Shown in pieces: positions 5,567 to 13,200 of a stretch of DNA of 15,450 nucleotides (position 1 is its first letter; each line of letters starts with the position of its first letter). The position numbers were made by a program, and so were the translations under genes. Source of the DNA: Candidatus Sumerlaeota bacterium (GTDB lineage: Bacteria; Sumerlaeota; Sumerlaeia; MWCT01). Under the pieces are notes generated by a model. It made no database searches. It was not told the DNA's origin and worked only from the letters and a program-made list of their open reading frames with translations. The stretch spans positions 1-15,450 of the forward strand of contig JAPLSR010000482.1 in the NCBI GenBank assembly GCA_026398545.1. Direction: 5' to 3'.

Positions 5567-6379
5567 ATGACAAGACTAGCGATCTTATCCGTTTTGATGG
5601 CCGTCGCGGCCTCGGGATGCGGCGTGTTGACTGAGAGATCTGCAAGGGGCCGTGACCACCTTCTCGGCTGGTATGAACTGCCTAATCGTGATCATGACAC
5701 CCGGAAGGTCATAACAGGTCCCGGCACCCTGATTCCGGTCTGCAGAATTGACCGAACCTATTACACGGTCTGCAGAGGCTTCGAAGTCCCTCTCAAGGAA
5801 TGCGCCGAAGGGCTGGAATGGGCTCCCTCCCCATCCTCAATGGAGGGCACAACAATCGGTTTTGACGCGGAGTCGAACGAGGTGTATATCCGTATCGTGG
5901 ATCAGGGACTCAGCGGCATGAATGACGTGTATATTCCCGGAGAAAAGCGACTCATGAAAAAAATTGACAAGCCATCGTGGTTCCCGATGCTCAATACCGA
6001 GACCAAGCCACCGCGGACAAATGATGATTTTCTTGGATGTTATCGAGTCGCCTGGATGCCCGTAGTAAGAATGACGGTGCGAAAAGAGGCAGAACGTTAT
6101 TACTGGGTCACGCATTTGCAATCGCGGGAGCATGATGATGATGTCATAGAACTTACACCTTTCCCGGACCGATTGGGTTTCACTATCTCTGACCCTGACT
6201 ACGAGGACAAAGTCGGGCTGATATATAACGAATCCTTGAAGCGATTCGAAATTACTTCATCGGGACTGTTGTTTACCTTCGCCAAGATGCCGCTCGTGCG
6301 AGTTGCATCTGAAGCGCCTTCCCAAAGCGATGCGGCTCCTAAATCCACGATGAAGGTCGGCATCCCATCGTGGCATTAG
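5567..6379 (+). CDS. Lipoprotein with two related domains, unknown function (cassette 5)
   Basis: The N-terminus is a lipoprotein signal: basic start MTRLAILSVLMAVAASGC with lipobox A15-S-G-C18, so the mature protein should be anchored by a lipidated Cys18. ATG 5567 has AGGAG (5555-5559) seven bases upstream; ATG 5561 would leave only one base. The mature part looks like an internal duplication. Repeat 1 (about 33-110) starts LLGWYEL, has TYYTV and ends IGFDAESNEVYIRI. Repeat 2 (about 155-230) starts FLGCYRV, has RYYWV and ends VGLIYNESLKRFEI. The pattern suggests two small beta-sheet domains. A short Pro/Ser/Lys-rich tail follows. I recognise no named family. It is the only gene of its cassette, bounded by an exactly complementary core pair (5545 and 6402). 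Confidence 0.8.
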   Translation: MTRLAILSVLMAVAASGCGVLTERSARGRDHLLGWYELPNRDHDTRKVITGPGTLIPVCRIDRTYYTVCRGFEVPLKECAEGLEWAPSPSSMEGTTIGFDAESNEVYIRIVDQGLSGMNDVYIPGEKRLMKKIDKPSWFPMLNTETKPPRTNDDFLGCYRVAWMPVVRMTVRKEAERYYWVTHLQSREHDDDVIELTPFPDRLGFTISDPDYEDKVGLIYNESLKRFEITSSGLLFTFAKMPLVRVASEAPSQSDAAPKSTMKVGIPSWH

Positions 6380-6401
6380 GAGCTATCGAGATGACAGATG
6401 T

Positions 6402-6456
6402 GTCGAACAATCCGATCCAGGCGACGCGTGACCGCGCCTGATCGATGTCTTTATGC
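6402..6456 (+). repeat. attC site 5 (end of cassette 5)
   Basis: R'' is GTCGAAC (6402-6408), the exact complement of the core at 5544-5550. The arms GATCCAGGCG (6414-6423) and CGCCTGATC (6435-6443) pair with one extra G on the left. R' reads TTTATGC (6450-6456), a GTTATGC with the first G changed to T. The next cassette starts TTATGC and ends GCATAAC, so the boundary is sound although the core G has been lost. Confidence 0.82.
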
Positions 6457-6507
6457 ATTCTATAATCTTAACTGATCAATGAGAAAAAACAAGTGTAGGA
6501 GAAAATT

Positions 6508-7308
6508 GTGATAGCAAATTGGCCAGATCGCACTGAAGAATCAAAAAGGAATTGGAACCTTAATGCCGATTTCTGGGACAACTATATGGGAGATGATGAC
6601 AATCGCTTTCATAGAGAAATCATCATTCCAGAAACACTCAAGCTACTTGAACCTATACAAGGGCAACGTATTCTTGACATTGGGTGTGGAAACGGCAACT
6701 TCTCTAGACGCCTTGCAAGAGTAGGATTGATAGTAGTGGCGTTCGACTTCAGCGAGAAGATGATCCAAAATGCTATAAAGCGCTCGCAGGAAATGCCATC
6801 AAATCCTACCTACATAGTTCTTGACGCAACCGACGCTCAAAAGTTACAAGCCTTGGGAAAGGAAATGTTTGATTCTGCTGTCGCGAACATGTCTCTCATG
6901 GACATGTCTGATATATACCCCTTAGCATGTGCCTTACAAACAGTTTTAAAGCCAGGAGGTCGATTTGTGTTCTCTGTCATGCATCCATGTTTTCAACCAC
7001 CAGGCCTCAGAAAGGTAGTAGAAGAAAGGGAAGTGGGAAATGAAGTTCAATTGACCAGGTCCATCATCATATCAAGTTATATCCGGTCGGAACCATTCGA
7101 AGGGGTAGGAATTAGGAATCAGCCTGAACCTTCACTGTACTTTCATCGTCCTCTGTCAGAACTATTAGATGTCTTCTTCGAGATTGGCTTCAGACTTGAT
7201 GGTATTGCTGAGCCTGTATTTACAGAATCGGCTGAAAATAAAGGATTCGATTGGTTTGAGATACCTCCAGTCCTAATACTAAGGATGAGAAATCAGAATA
7301 GAGAGTAG
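6508..7308 (+). CDS. Class I SAM-dependent methyltransferase, 266 aa (cassette 6)
   Basis: Motif I, ILDIGCGNGNF (residues 55-65), and motif II, VVAFDFSEKMI, show a Rossmann-type SAM-binding domain. The post-motif III region ALQTVLKPGGRFVFSVMHP is typical of small-molecule methyltransferases of the methyltransferase type 11/25 kind. The C-terminal part (about 170-260) carries the less conserved substrate region. The start is GTG 6508, with AGGAGA (6497-6502) five to six bases upstream; no ATG fits. Base composition is clearly more AT-rich than the neighbouring cassettes and the backbone, which suggests a different source. The substrate cannot be told from sequence. The cassette boundaries are TTATGC at 6451 and GCATAAC at 7318. 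Confidence 0.87.
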   Translation: MIANWPDRTEESKRNWNLNADFWDNYMGDDDNRFHREIIIPETLKLLEPIQGQRILDIGCGNGNFSRRLARVGLIVVAFDFSEKMIQNAIKRSQEMPSNPTYIVLDATDAQKLQALGKEMFDSAVANMSLMDMSDIYPLACALQTVLKPGGRFVFSVMHPCFQPPGLRKVVEEREVGNEVQLTRSIIISSYIRSEPFEGVGIRNQPEPSLYFHRPLSELLDVFFEIGFRLDGIAEPVFTESAENKGFDWFEIPPVLILRMRNQNRE

Positions 7309-7317
7309 ATAGAGAAT

Positions 7318-7360
7318 GCATAACATGCGGTTGAAGTTGACGCCTGGTGCCATGTTATGT
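7318..7360 (+). repeat. Short, atypical attC site 6 (end of cassette 6)
   Basis: R'' GCATAAC (7318-7324) exactly complements the cassette start at 6451. GCATAACATG (7318-7327) and CATGTTATGT (7351-7360) form a nearly perfect ten-base stem, with R' GTTATGT (7354-7360). Unlike a standard attC the stem is continuous, without the unpaired spacer between R and L boxes, so this may be a shortened site. Confidence 0.55.
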
Positions 7361-7434
7361 AACTGTGATGTTCATACCCAAGTACTGTCTCCTAATTACC
7401 TAATCGGCGGCGCAACTTAACCGCGTCGTTGACA
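7361..7434 (+). other. Degenerate or empty cassette ending in core GTTGACA
   Basis: Between the site at 7318-7360 and the next core GTTGACA (7428-7434) there is no open frame. GCGG...CCGC around 7407-7424 can pair as a poor attC inner stem, and TTGACA (7429) fits as the start of the next cassette, whose R'' is TGCCAAC (8270), one mismatch from the complement. It is either a gene-less cassette or the decayed end of a lost one. Confidence 0.4.
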
Positions 7435-7458
7435 TGATCTGACAGAACGGACAGCGAG

Positions 7459-8259
7459 ATGCGGATACCGATAACTATGTGCCACGGTACGAGTTGGCAG
7501 CCACAGAAGGTCAAGCGCCAGAAGAACCTTCTCACGGCGGGCCGCTTTGAGCGGTATTTTGGGATAGCATCCGAACTGGGTTTCCAGTCGATTTCCTACG
7601 ACGACCTGGCCGAGTGGCGCAATGGGACTGGCGATCTGCCGCAGCGGCCGATCATGTTTGATTTCGACCATCCTGATTGGTCTATCGGCAAGTTGATCTG
7701 GCCGATCATGCAACGCTTCGGCTTCAAAGGGAACCTGTTCGTCAATACCTCGCCGATGGAGAAGACCGAGAACTGGATCTACATGAAGTGGGATCAGCTC
7801 AGGGAGCTCGTTTCCGATGGATGGCACATAGGCGCACATACCTACCGACACTATAGAATGGATTATCTGGCGAAGAAGGATCCCTCCGGTGGACTGATCC
7901 GTGAAGAGCTTCAGAAGGCTGACGAGATGCTTGAGGAGAATCTGGGTATCGTTCCCCTGGACTTCGCCTTCACCTCTACCACTTGGAGTCAGATTGCGGA
8001 GGATGAGGTGAAGAAACGATATCGCTTCGGACGCCTGTGGATTATTGGCACACATTACGACACCGAGAAGGGGCGGGTTCGCTTTGCGGACCTCGTGGGT
8101 GTTCCCGGTGCCGACGAGGAAGACGGCGGTCCGCCTGGCGCGGCGCGATATATTACTCAAGAGACCCATCCCTACAGACTGCCGTCCATGGAACTGGAAA
8201 ACCTGATCTTCGAATACGATGCGTTTCGAGCCTATCTGAAGGGAGCACTCAAGGAATGA
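7459..8259 (+). CDS. Polysaccharide deacetylase-like protein, 266 aa (cassette 8)
   Basis: It resembles the NodB-homology (carbohydrate esterase 4) fold. An N-terminal strand IPITMCHG is followed by RPIMFDFDHPDWS (63-75) at the place of motif 1 (TFDDG in the family), then the metal-binding motif H127-T-Y-R-H131 within DGWHIGAHTYRH, and FAFTSTTWS (169-177) at the place of motif 3. CE4 enzymes remove acetyl groups from sugar polymers. Here motif 1 is altered (FDFDHPD), so the substrate may differ or activity may be lost. There is no signal peptide, which is unusual for enzymes that act on the cell wall and fits a cytoplasmic or small-molecule substrate. ATG 7459 has only a weak ribosome site (GCGAG directly before it). 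A 325-codon antisense frame over the gene is a composition effect. Confidence 0.75.
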   Translation: MRIPITMCHGTSWQPQKVKRQKNLLTAGRFERYFGIASELGFQSISYDDLAEWRNGTGDLPQRPIMFDFDHPDWSIGKLIWPIMQRFGFKGNLFVNTSPMEKTENWIYMKWDQLRELVSDGWHIGAHTYRHYRMDYLAKKDPSGGLIREELQKADEMLEENLGIVPLDFAFTSTTWSQIAEDEVKKRYRFGRLWIIGTHYDTEKGRVRFADLVGVPGADEEDGGPPGAARYITQETHPYRLPSMELENLIFEYDAFRAYLKGALKE

Positions 8260-8269
8260 CAGTGGAAAA

Positions 8270-8329
8270 TGCCAACCACCGCATGCAGCGGACGCACACA
8301 AGCTGCACCGCTGATGCGCAACGTTCGGT
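8270..8329 (+). repeat. attC site 7 (end of cassette 8)
   Basis: R'' is TGCCAAC (8270-8276) and R' is GTTCGGT (8323-8329). The arms GCATGCAGCGG (8281-8291) and CCGCTGATGC (8309-8318) pair perfectly but for one extra C on the left. Spacing and length (60 bases) are those of a standard attC. Confidence 0.88.
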
Positions 8330-8350
8330 GGAAAGACGAGAAACAAAGAC

Positions 8351-8734
8351 ATGAACGAGCCACTCTTCCAGAAAATCGACTGTTTGATGTTCAACGTCCA
8401 GGACTTGGATGCCGCCTTATCGTTTTACCGGGACAAATTGGGCCTCCCCTTGGCTTGGCGCACAGAAACGGGACTGGCGTTGCGGGTTGGTGACTCCGAA
8501 CTCGTGCTAGACAAAGGCGACCCAAGGGAACCCGAAACAGACATAATGGTGGCTTCCGCGGAGGATGCCGCCCGCCGGTTTGTTGCGGCTGGCGGCAGTA
8601 TCGTGGCTGGCCCCTTCGATATCAAGATCGGCAAGTGCGTGGTCGTTGCCGATCCGTGGGGTAACAAGTTGGTGCTCTTGAACTCAACAAAGGGACTGCT
8701 GAAGACAGACAAGGACGGTTTTGTGGTCGGTTGA
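8351..8734 (+). CDS. VOC-superfamily (glyoxalase/bleomycin-resistance fold) protein, 127 aa (cassette 9)
   Basis: This has the single-chain VOC module pair. Strand-helix KIDCLMFNVQDLDAALSFYRDKLGL (8-32) is the classic first module, and DPWGNKLVLLN near residues 101-111 is the typical end of the second, where GN is followed by the last strand. The family includes glyoxalase I, dioxygenases and bleomycin- or fosfomycin-type resistance proteins. The usual metal ligands are not kept: Cys sits where the first His is common (IDC instead of IDH), and Val/Leu where Glu is expected after GN. A ligand-binding rather than metal-enzyme role is therefore likely. ATG 8351 follows attC 7 by about 20 bases, with only a weak ribosome site. 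VOC proteins are common integron cassette cargo. Substrate unknown. Confidence 0.87.
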   Translation: MNEPLFQKIDCLMFNVQDLDAALSFYRDKLGLPLAWRTETGLALRVGDSELVLDKGDPREPETDIMVASAEDAARRFVAAGGSIVAGPFDIKIGKCVVVADPWGNKLVLLNSTKGLLKTDKDGFVVG

Positions 8735-8750
8735 GAAAGTCAGAGGAAGC

Positions 8751-8808
8751 ACCAAACCAAGGCATGGTGCTGACGGCTTTCAGCCGCCGCACATGCCGGA
8801 CGTTGTGC
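8751..8808 (+). repeat. attC site 8 (end of cassette 9)
   Basis: R'' is ACCAAAC (8751-8757), one base from the complement of the cassette start TTCGGT. R' is GTTGTGC (8802-8808). The arms GGCATGGTGC (8761-8770) and GCACATGCC (8790-8798) pair with one unpaired base on the left. The tip contains GGC-TTT-CAGCC. Confidence 0.87.
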
Positions 8809-8817
8809 GAACGAAGA

Positions 8818-9654
8818 ATGACGAACACGTACACATTTGATACACTGATACGCGATGCAGGTGAAGCTCCGCTGGAGGGATGGGACTTTCCGTATCTGGC
8901 GGGTCGCAAGACTGACATCGAACTTCCCTGGGACTACACAGCGATCATACGCTCAAGAATGGAACACACCGATTCGATGCTGGACTTGGGAACTGGCGGC
9001 GGCGAGTTCCTCTCGTCTCTGGCGCCCTTTCCTTTCCGTACGTGCGCCACCGAAGGTTATCCGCCAAATGTCGGTGTGGCAAGGAAGCGACTTAATCCGC
9101 TGGGAATCGAAGTTCACGATACGACCGCCGACCCAAGCAACCGGCATCTGCCGTTCACGGATGGCGAGTTCGACCTCGTCATCGACCGGCACGATGAATA
9201 CGTTGCCGCAGAGGTGTTCCGCATATTGCGGGCAGGGGGGCATTTCGTCACGCAGCAGTGTGGCGGATACGGGGAAGTTGAGTTGATCGAATGGTTCACA
9301 GGCAAGGACGCCATTAAGCCCTTGGACTGGACGGCCGCTGTGGCGGTAGGTGAACTGCGGGAAGCGGGATTCCGGATCACGAATGCACAAGAGGCCTATC
9401 CGGAGTATTCGTTTCTGGACGTTGGGGCTGTCGTGTATGATCTGCGAGCAAGGCCGTGGAATGTGGGGGAAAAGGATTTCTCGGTTCAGAAGTATCGGGA
9501 CCGCCTCTTGGCGATGCACGAGCACATACAGAAACACGGCTGTTTCACCGTGAAGGACCAACGGTTCCTCATCGAGGCGGTCAAGCCGCCAGCCTCGGCA
9601 AGACAGAAAACACAACCATCGCGTTCAGCCGACGCGCCAAGGCCGCGCGGCTGA
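8818..9654 (+). CDS. Class I SAM-dependent methyltransferase, 278 aa (cassette 10)
   Basis: Motif I, MLDLGTGGGEFLSSL (54-68), the acidic loop after strand 2 near ATEGYPPN, FDLVIDRHDEY (motif IV region) and VFRILRAGGHFVTQQ (motif V/VI region) show a complete SAM-binding domain. The two methyltransferase cassettes are not close relatives: their motifs and flanking regions differ. The frame is open back to TTG 8731 through attC 8. I chose ATG 8818, ten bases after the core, with GAAG just before it. The last 14 residues or so (from about 265) are encoded by attC 9, and TGA lies inside that site. The native protein probably ends its fold near FLIEAVKPP. The substrate cannot be inferred. Confidence 0.85.
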   Translation: MTNTYTFDTLIRDAGEAPLEGWDFPYLAGRKTDIELPWDYTAIIRSRMEHTDSMLDLGTGGGEFLSSLAPFPFRTCATEGYPPNVGVARKRLNPLGIEVHDTTADPSNRHLPFTDGEFDLVIDRHDEYVAAEVFRILRAGGHFVTQQCGGYGEVELIEWFTGKDAIKPLDWTAAVAVGELREAGFRITNAQEAYPEYSFLDVGAVVYDLRARPWNVGEKDFSVQKYRDRLLAMHEHIQKHGCFTVKDQRFLIEAVKPPASARQKTQPSRSADAPRPRG

Positions 9655-9669
9655 CGCAGCACGTTCGCC
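9610..9669 (+). repeat. attC site 9 (last in the array)
   Basis: R'' is ACACAAC (9610-9616), one base from the complement of the cassette start TTGTGC. R' is GTTCGCC (9663-9669). The arms GCGTTCAGCCG (9621-9631) and CGGCTGACGC (9649-9658) pair with one unpaired A on the left. The tip holds a GACGCGCC / GGCCGCGCG stem. TTCGC-CAT-GCGAA directly after the crossover makes a small extra hairpin. Confidence 0.87.
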
Positions 9670-9682
9670 ATGCGAAAAGATT

Positions 9683-9730
9683 AATAGGCAATCAGGCCAG
9701 TTGGTTTTTTTGTGCGGATGATTGCCTATT
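9683..9730 (+). repeat. Perfect 12-bp inverted repeat AATAGGCAATCA / TGATTGCCTATT
   Basis: Arms 9683-9694 and 9719-9730 are exact complements with a 24-base loop that includes seven T residues. It lies 14 bases after the last attC core. It could be a transcript end structure, since it closes both the array and the antisense relic whose stop lies in the right arm (9726-9728), or the paired ends of a tiny insertion. The T run is in the loop, so it is not a standard intrinsic terminator. Confidence 0.6.
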
Positions 9731-9991
9731 GGGGATCGGTTGTCTGTCCTCCATAGTGGGTGTAACCTGTGATTGAGTATGAACTTGCCGTCGCGCCTGC
9801 GGACTCCCAGGTTTTGTTGTCGAATCGCTCATCGCAGTCACAGGTAGATCGCGCCGATATTCTTTGATGGTTTCTTCGTCGGAATTCTGAACGAGGATAA
9901 CCGCCGTGCCGGAGGTCTCCATCGTTCCCGTATTGGCGACAGTCATGGAAATGGCAATGTCCTCGCCGATTTCATCAGGACTGGGATCAGA
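9726..9991 (-). pseudogene. Possible relic of a CARDB-domain surface protein
   Basis: On the minus strand from 9991 downward the frame reads DPSPDEIGEDIAISMTVANT and then GTMETSGTAVILVQ. This has the pattern of CARDB and related Ig-like adhesion domains (IGE..xISxTVxNTGT....G.AV). There is no start or signal: a stop lies at 9992-9994. Near 9830 a different frame becomes protein-like, reading DERFDNKTWESAGATASSYS and on to a TAG at 9726-9728, as if a frameshift joined two pieces. The CARDB resemblance is read by eye. The piece is too short to be a gene and would be a fragment left by an older rearrangement. Confidence 0.3.
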
Positions 9992-9994
9992 CTA

Positions 9995-10264
9995 CACCCT
10001 AAATGACTTTTTAATCCCGGAGAAATTGAGGAGAAATGGGGGACAAACCCTGTCCTATTTGACATTGTATAATTTGGGTGGCCAAGAGTGTGGAAGCCAT
10101 GCTTCAGCCATGTTTTGCGGCAAGCCATTCATCCCGCTATCAAAGTGCAATCCACTGTCTTTACCTGCCTGGGGGGCGGATTCGAAATCTTTTTCGTTGC
10201 GTATGGGCACGAAAATTATTTAGTCAGGGTTAGTTTTTGTTAAAGAATATTATGCGGCGGGGCA
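9995..10264 (+). other. Intergenic DNA before mfd; small hairpins only
   Basis: I see no gene. The perfect hairpin GGACA-AACCC-TGTCC (10041-10055) sits in a GGGGGACAAACCC context, which resembles the dispersed GGGGACAG-type repeats common near REP-associated transposases. GAAGC-CAT-GCTTC (10093-10105) is a second short hairpin. A TTGACA...TATAAT pair (10060-10073) is only three bases apart and so cannot act as a standard promoter. A 105-codon open frame (9906-10223) has no ribosome site or family pattern and overlaps the antisense relic. The mfd promoter is not evident. Confidence 0.45.
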
Positions 10265-10276
10265 TTGATAAATTTT

Positions 10277-13200
10277 ATGAACAGGCTCCTGACATTTCAA
10301 TTAGACCAGATTACCGTCACATCCGCCTTTCAGAGGCTCCAATCCAATCTCTCAACCGGTCAATCGGAGACAGTAATTAGCGGTTTTGCGGGGTCATCCC
10401 TTGCATATCTCCTGACTGCCTTAGCCCGGAAATCAGCACGACCTGTCCTTGTCATTTCATCCAGAAGGGAACGTGCGGAGGAACTCATGGATGACCTTGA
10501 GTTCTTCGGCGTCAACACCGTCTATCATTTCCCTGCATGGGAAAATCTGCCGTATGAACCCGAGGAACCCCACACTGAAATTGCCGCAAGGCAGATGGAC
10601 GCTTATGGAGCCATGTTACGCATCAGGAATGGGGAGAAATGGCAAGCCGGCGAGGCGCCGGTCATTCTTGCGCCTGTGGATGCATTGTTTCAGAAACTCC
10701 TTTCACACGGCTTTTACGGGCAAAAATGCTTTCGCATCAGTCGGGGTGAGGCTGTGAATCTTGATTCACTCTCCGCACGCCTCATCAATGCCGGATATGA
10801 ACGCACAGCCGTTGTGGAGACCCGCGGAGAATTCAGCATCCGCGGCGGGATTGTGGATATCTTCACCCTGACTCACCAAGACCCAATACGCCTTGACCTT
10901 ATCGGGCGTGAGGTGGAATCCATTCGCCCCTTTGACCCTTACACACAGCGTTCCTCCCAACCAAAGGAATCCCTTGAGGAGATTATCATTCCTCCGGCGC
11001 GCCTCAGCATGATGCTCAGGGAATCGGTCAATAATAATATCCCCCTCGTGCCCATCTTTGACTATCTCTCCGGGGATACAATTATTTTTTTAGACGATAG
11101 AGAGTCATTCAAGACGCAATCGGAGCATTTTGAGCAATTGGTGGAGCGACAATATTTTGAGGTAAGCGCAAAAGGGGAGGGAGTTATACCTCCCATGCAG
11201 CTTTATACAAACTGGGAGACCCTTGCCACCCATTTTGAAAGATATCAAATCGTATCCCACAGCCTGCTTCCAGTGGGAAACGGGCAGATGTCAGGTCTGA
11301 TTCGTTTCCAGACCGCATCCTTCCAGGATGTGCGTCCCTCTCTGGACTATTATCTGGATGTCCTGAAGATAAGGCAGGCAAGGGGTTATCACATTAATGT
11401 GGTCTGTGACAATGAGGGGCAATTGCAGAGGTTTGACGAGCTCTTAAGAGAGCGGGAGGTCAGCGCCGCCACATTTGTCAATGGGGCATTTTCCGCCGGC
11501 GCAATCCTCCAGGCAGGAACTTCCGAAGAACTGCGGGAGATTGTCCTCTCTATCGGGGGACTTCATGAAGGGTTCATTATGCCAGACGCCCGAGTCCTCT
11601 TTATCACCGACCGTGAAATCTTCGGGCGTTACAAGAGACGCCACGTGTATCGCCGGATTTACAAGGGGGAGCCGGTTTCAGCCCCGTCTGAATTCAGGCG
11701 TGGTGATTATGTTGTCCATGTGGAGCACGGCATTGGTCAATTTCTCGGCATACGGACTCAGATGATTGACGGGCATAATGTCGACCTTCTTGAAATTCTT
11801 TATGCCGAAGATACGCGCCTGCTTGTCCCTGTTGATAAAATCAGATACATCCAGAAATATTCCGTCATGGATAATCTCCAGCCGCCTCTTGATGAGCTTG
11901 GCTCCAAGGCATGGCTGGCGCGCCGGAAAAAAACGGAAACCAGGATTTTTGAGATGGCGGAAGAGCTGCTCAACCTTTATGCCCAACGGAAAATCGCAGG
12001 AGGATATGCCTATAATCCTGACACGGTCTGGCAGAGCGAATTTGAATCCTCTTTCATCTACGATGAGACCCCTGACCAGATTACAGCCATTGAACAGGTC
12101 AAGCGGGACCTTGAAACTCTCAAGCCAATGGACCGCCTGGTCTGCGGGGATGTTGCATATGGTAAAACGGAGGTTGCCATCCGCGCCGCCTTCAAGGTGG
12201 CTCAGGAGGGGAAGCAGGTGACACTCCTCGCCCCGACAACCATACTCTCCCAGCAACATTATAACACATTCTCCGAACGTTTTGCCGAATATCCCTTCAA
12301 GGTGGAGATGCTCAGCCGTTTCAGGACACATTCAGAGCAGAAAAAAATCCTGGAGCGTCTGAAAAACGGTGAAATCAGTATTATTATAGGCACCCACCGC
12401 CTTCTGTCAAAAGACGTAGAATTCTGCGACCTTGGTCTTGTGATTGTGGATGAGGAACAGAGATTTGGCGTCCGGCACAAGGAACGCCTGAAAGAACTCC
12501 GCACATCGGTTGATTTTCTCACACTGACCGCAACGCCAATCCCCCGAACTCTCTATATGGCGCTCTCCGGTCTGCGCGACCTGAGCATAATCAATACACC
12601 GCCCCCTAATCGCCTCCCCATCAGGACTAAAATCATCCACTGGGATGATGAATTGATAAGGGAGTCTCTCCTCCGGGAGATGAACCGCAGTGGGCAGATA
12701 TTTTTTGTTCACAACAGGATACAAACCATCGAGCAAGTCGCACGCCACCTGCTGAACATCGTCCCTGAGTTGAAAATCGGCGTCGCCCACGGACGCCTGA
12801 ATGAGCATGAACTGGAACAGGTAATGGTGGACTTTATCGATAAAAAATATGATCTCCTTCTCTCAACAACCATCATAGAAAACGGTCTGGATATTCCCAA
12901 TGTGAACACGATAATTATCAACCGTGCTGATGCCTTCGGGCTGGCGCAGTTATACCAATTGCGTGGACGCGTGGGGCGCGATGTCAGACAGGCGTATGCC
13001 TACCTCATCACGCCCACGGGGGAGGCTATCACCAATGCCGCCGTGCGACGCCTCGCCGCCATTGAGGAATTTACCGAACTGGGGGTGGGGTTTAATATCG
13101 CCATGCGAGACCTTGAAATCCGCGGAAGCGGCAACCTCCTTGGAAAGGAACAGCATGGATGTATCATCTCTGTGGGGTTTGACCTGTATTGTTCCCTCCT

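Larger units (their letters stand above)
2684..9669 (+). mobile_element. Integron cassette array (attC series) between nadA and mfd, without an intact integrase
   Basis: The span runs from the first attI-like module to the last attC. It carries about nine gene cassettes, all transcribed on the + strand, with attC-type sites between them of about 55 to 72 bases. Boundaries follow the integron rule G|TTNNNN. The six bases after each crossover are complementary, exactly or with wobble pairs, to the R'' box at the end of the same cassette in most cases: cassette starts at 2739, 4398, 5545, 6451, 7429, 8324 and 8803. The only integrase sequence is a C-terminal relic at 5292-5384, so the array looks immobile unless an integrase is supplied elsewhere. 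The flanking backbone genes (metX-metW, nadA, mfd) show none of these structures. By gene content this is a sedentary chromosomal integron remnant or CALIN (cluster of attC sites lacking an integrase). Confidence 0.85.

Noticed and set aside
7417..8394. Antisense open frame of 325 codons over the deacetylase-like gene
   Set aside because: It lies opposite a gene with clear NodB-type motifs, crosses attC 7 and has no family pattern; it is a composition effect.
8953..9615. Antisense open frame of 220 codons over the second methyltransferase
   Set aside because: The sense strand carries a complete SAM domain bounded by attC sites; the antisense protein is Arg/Pro-rich shadow sequence.
2916..9669. 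CRISPR array
   Set aside because: The repeats are 400-900 bases apart, differ in sequence, and share only hairpin architecture and core boxes, as attC sites do.
10060..10073. TTGACA and TATAAT as the mfd promoter
   Set aside because: The hexamers are three bases apart; sigma70 promoters need about 17.
9906..10223. 105-codon + strand frame upstream of mfd
   Set aside because: GTG start, no ribosome site, no recognisable pattern, and it overlaps the more protein-like antisense fragment.
11678..12331. Antisense open frame of 217 codons inside mfd
   Set aside because: A shadow of the conserved CarD-like and helicase regions of mfd.
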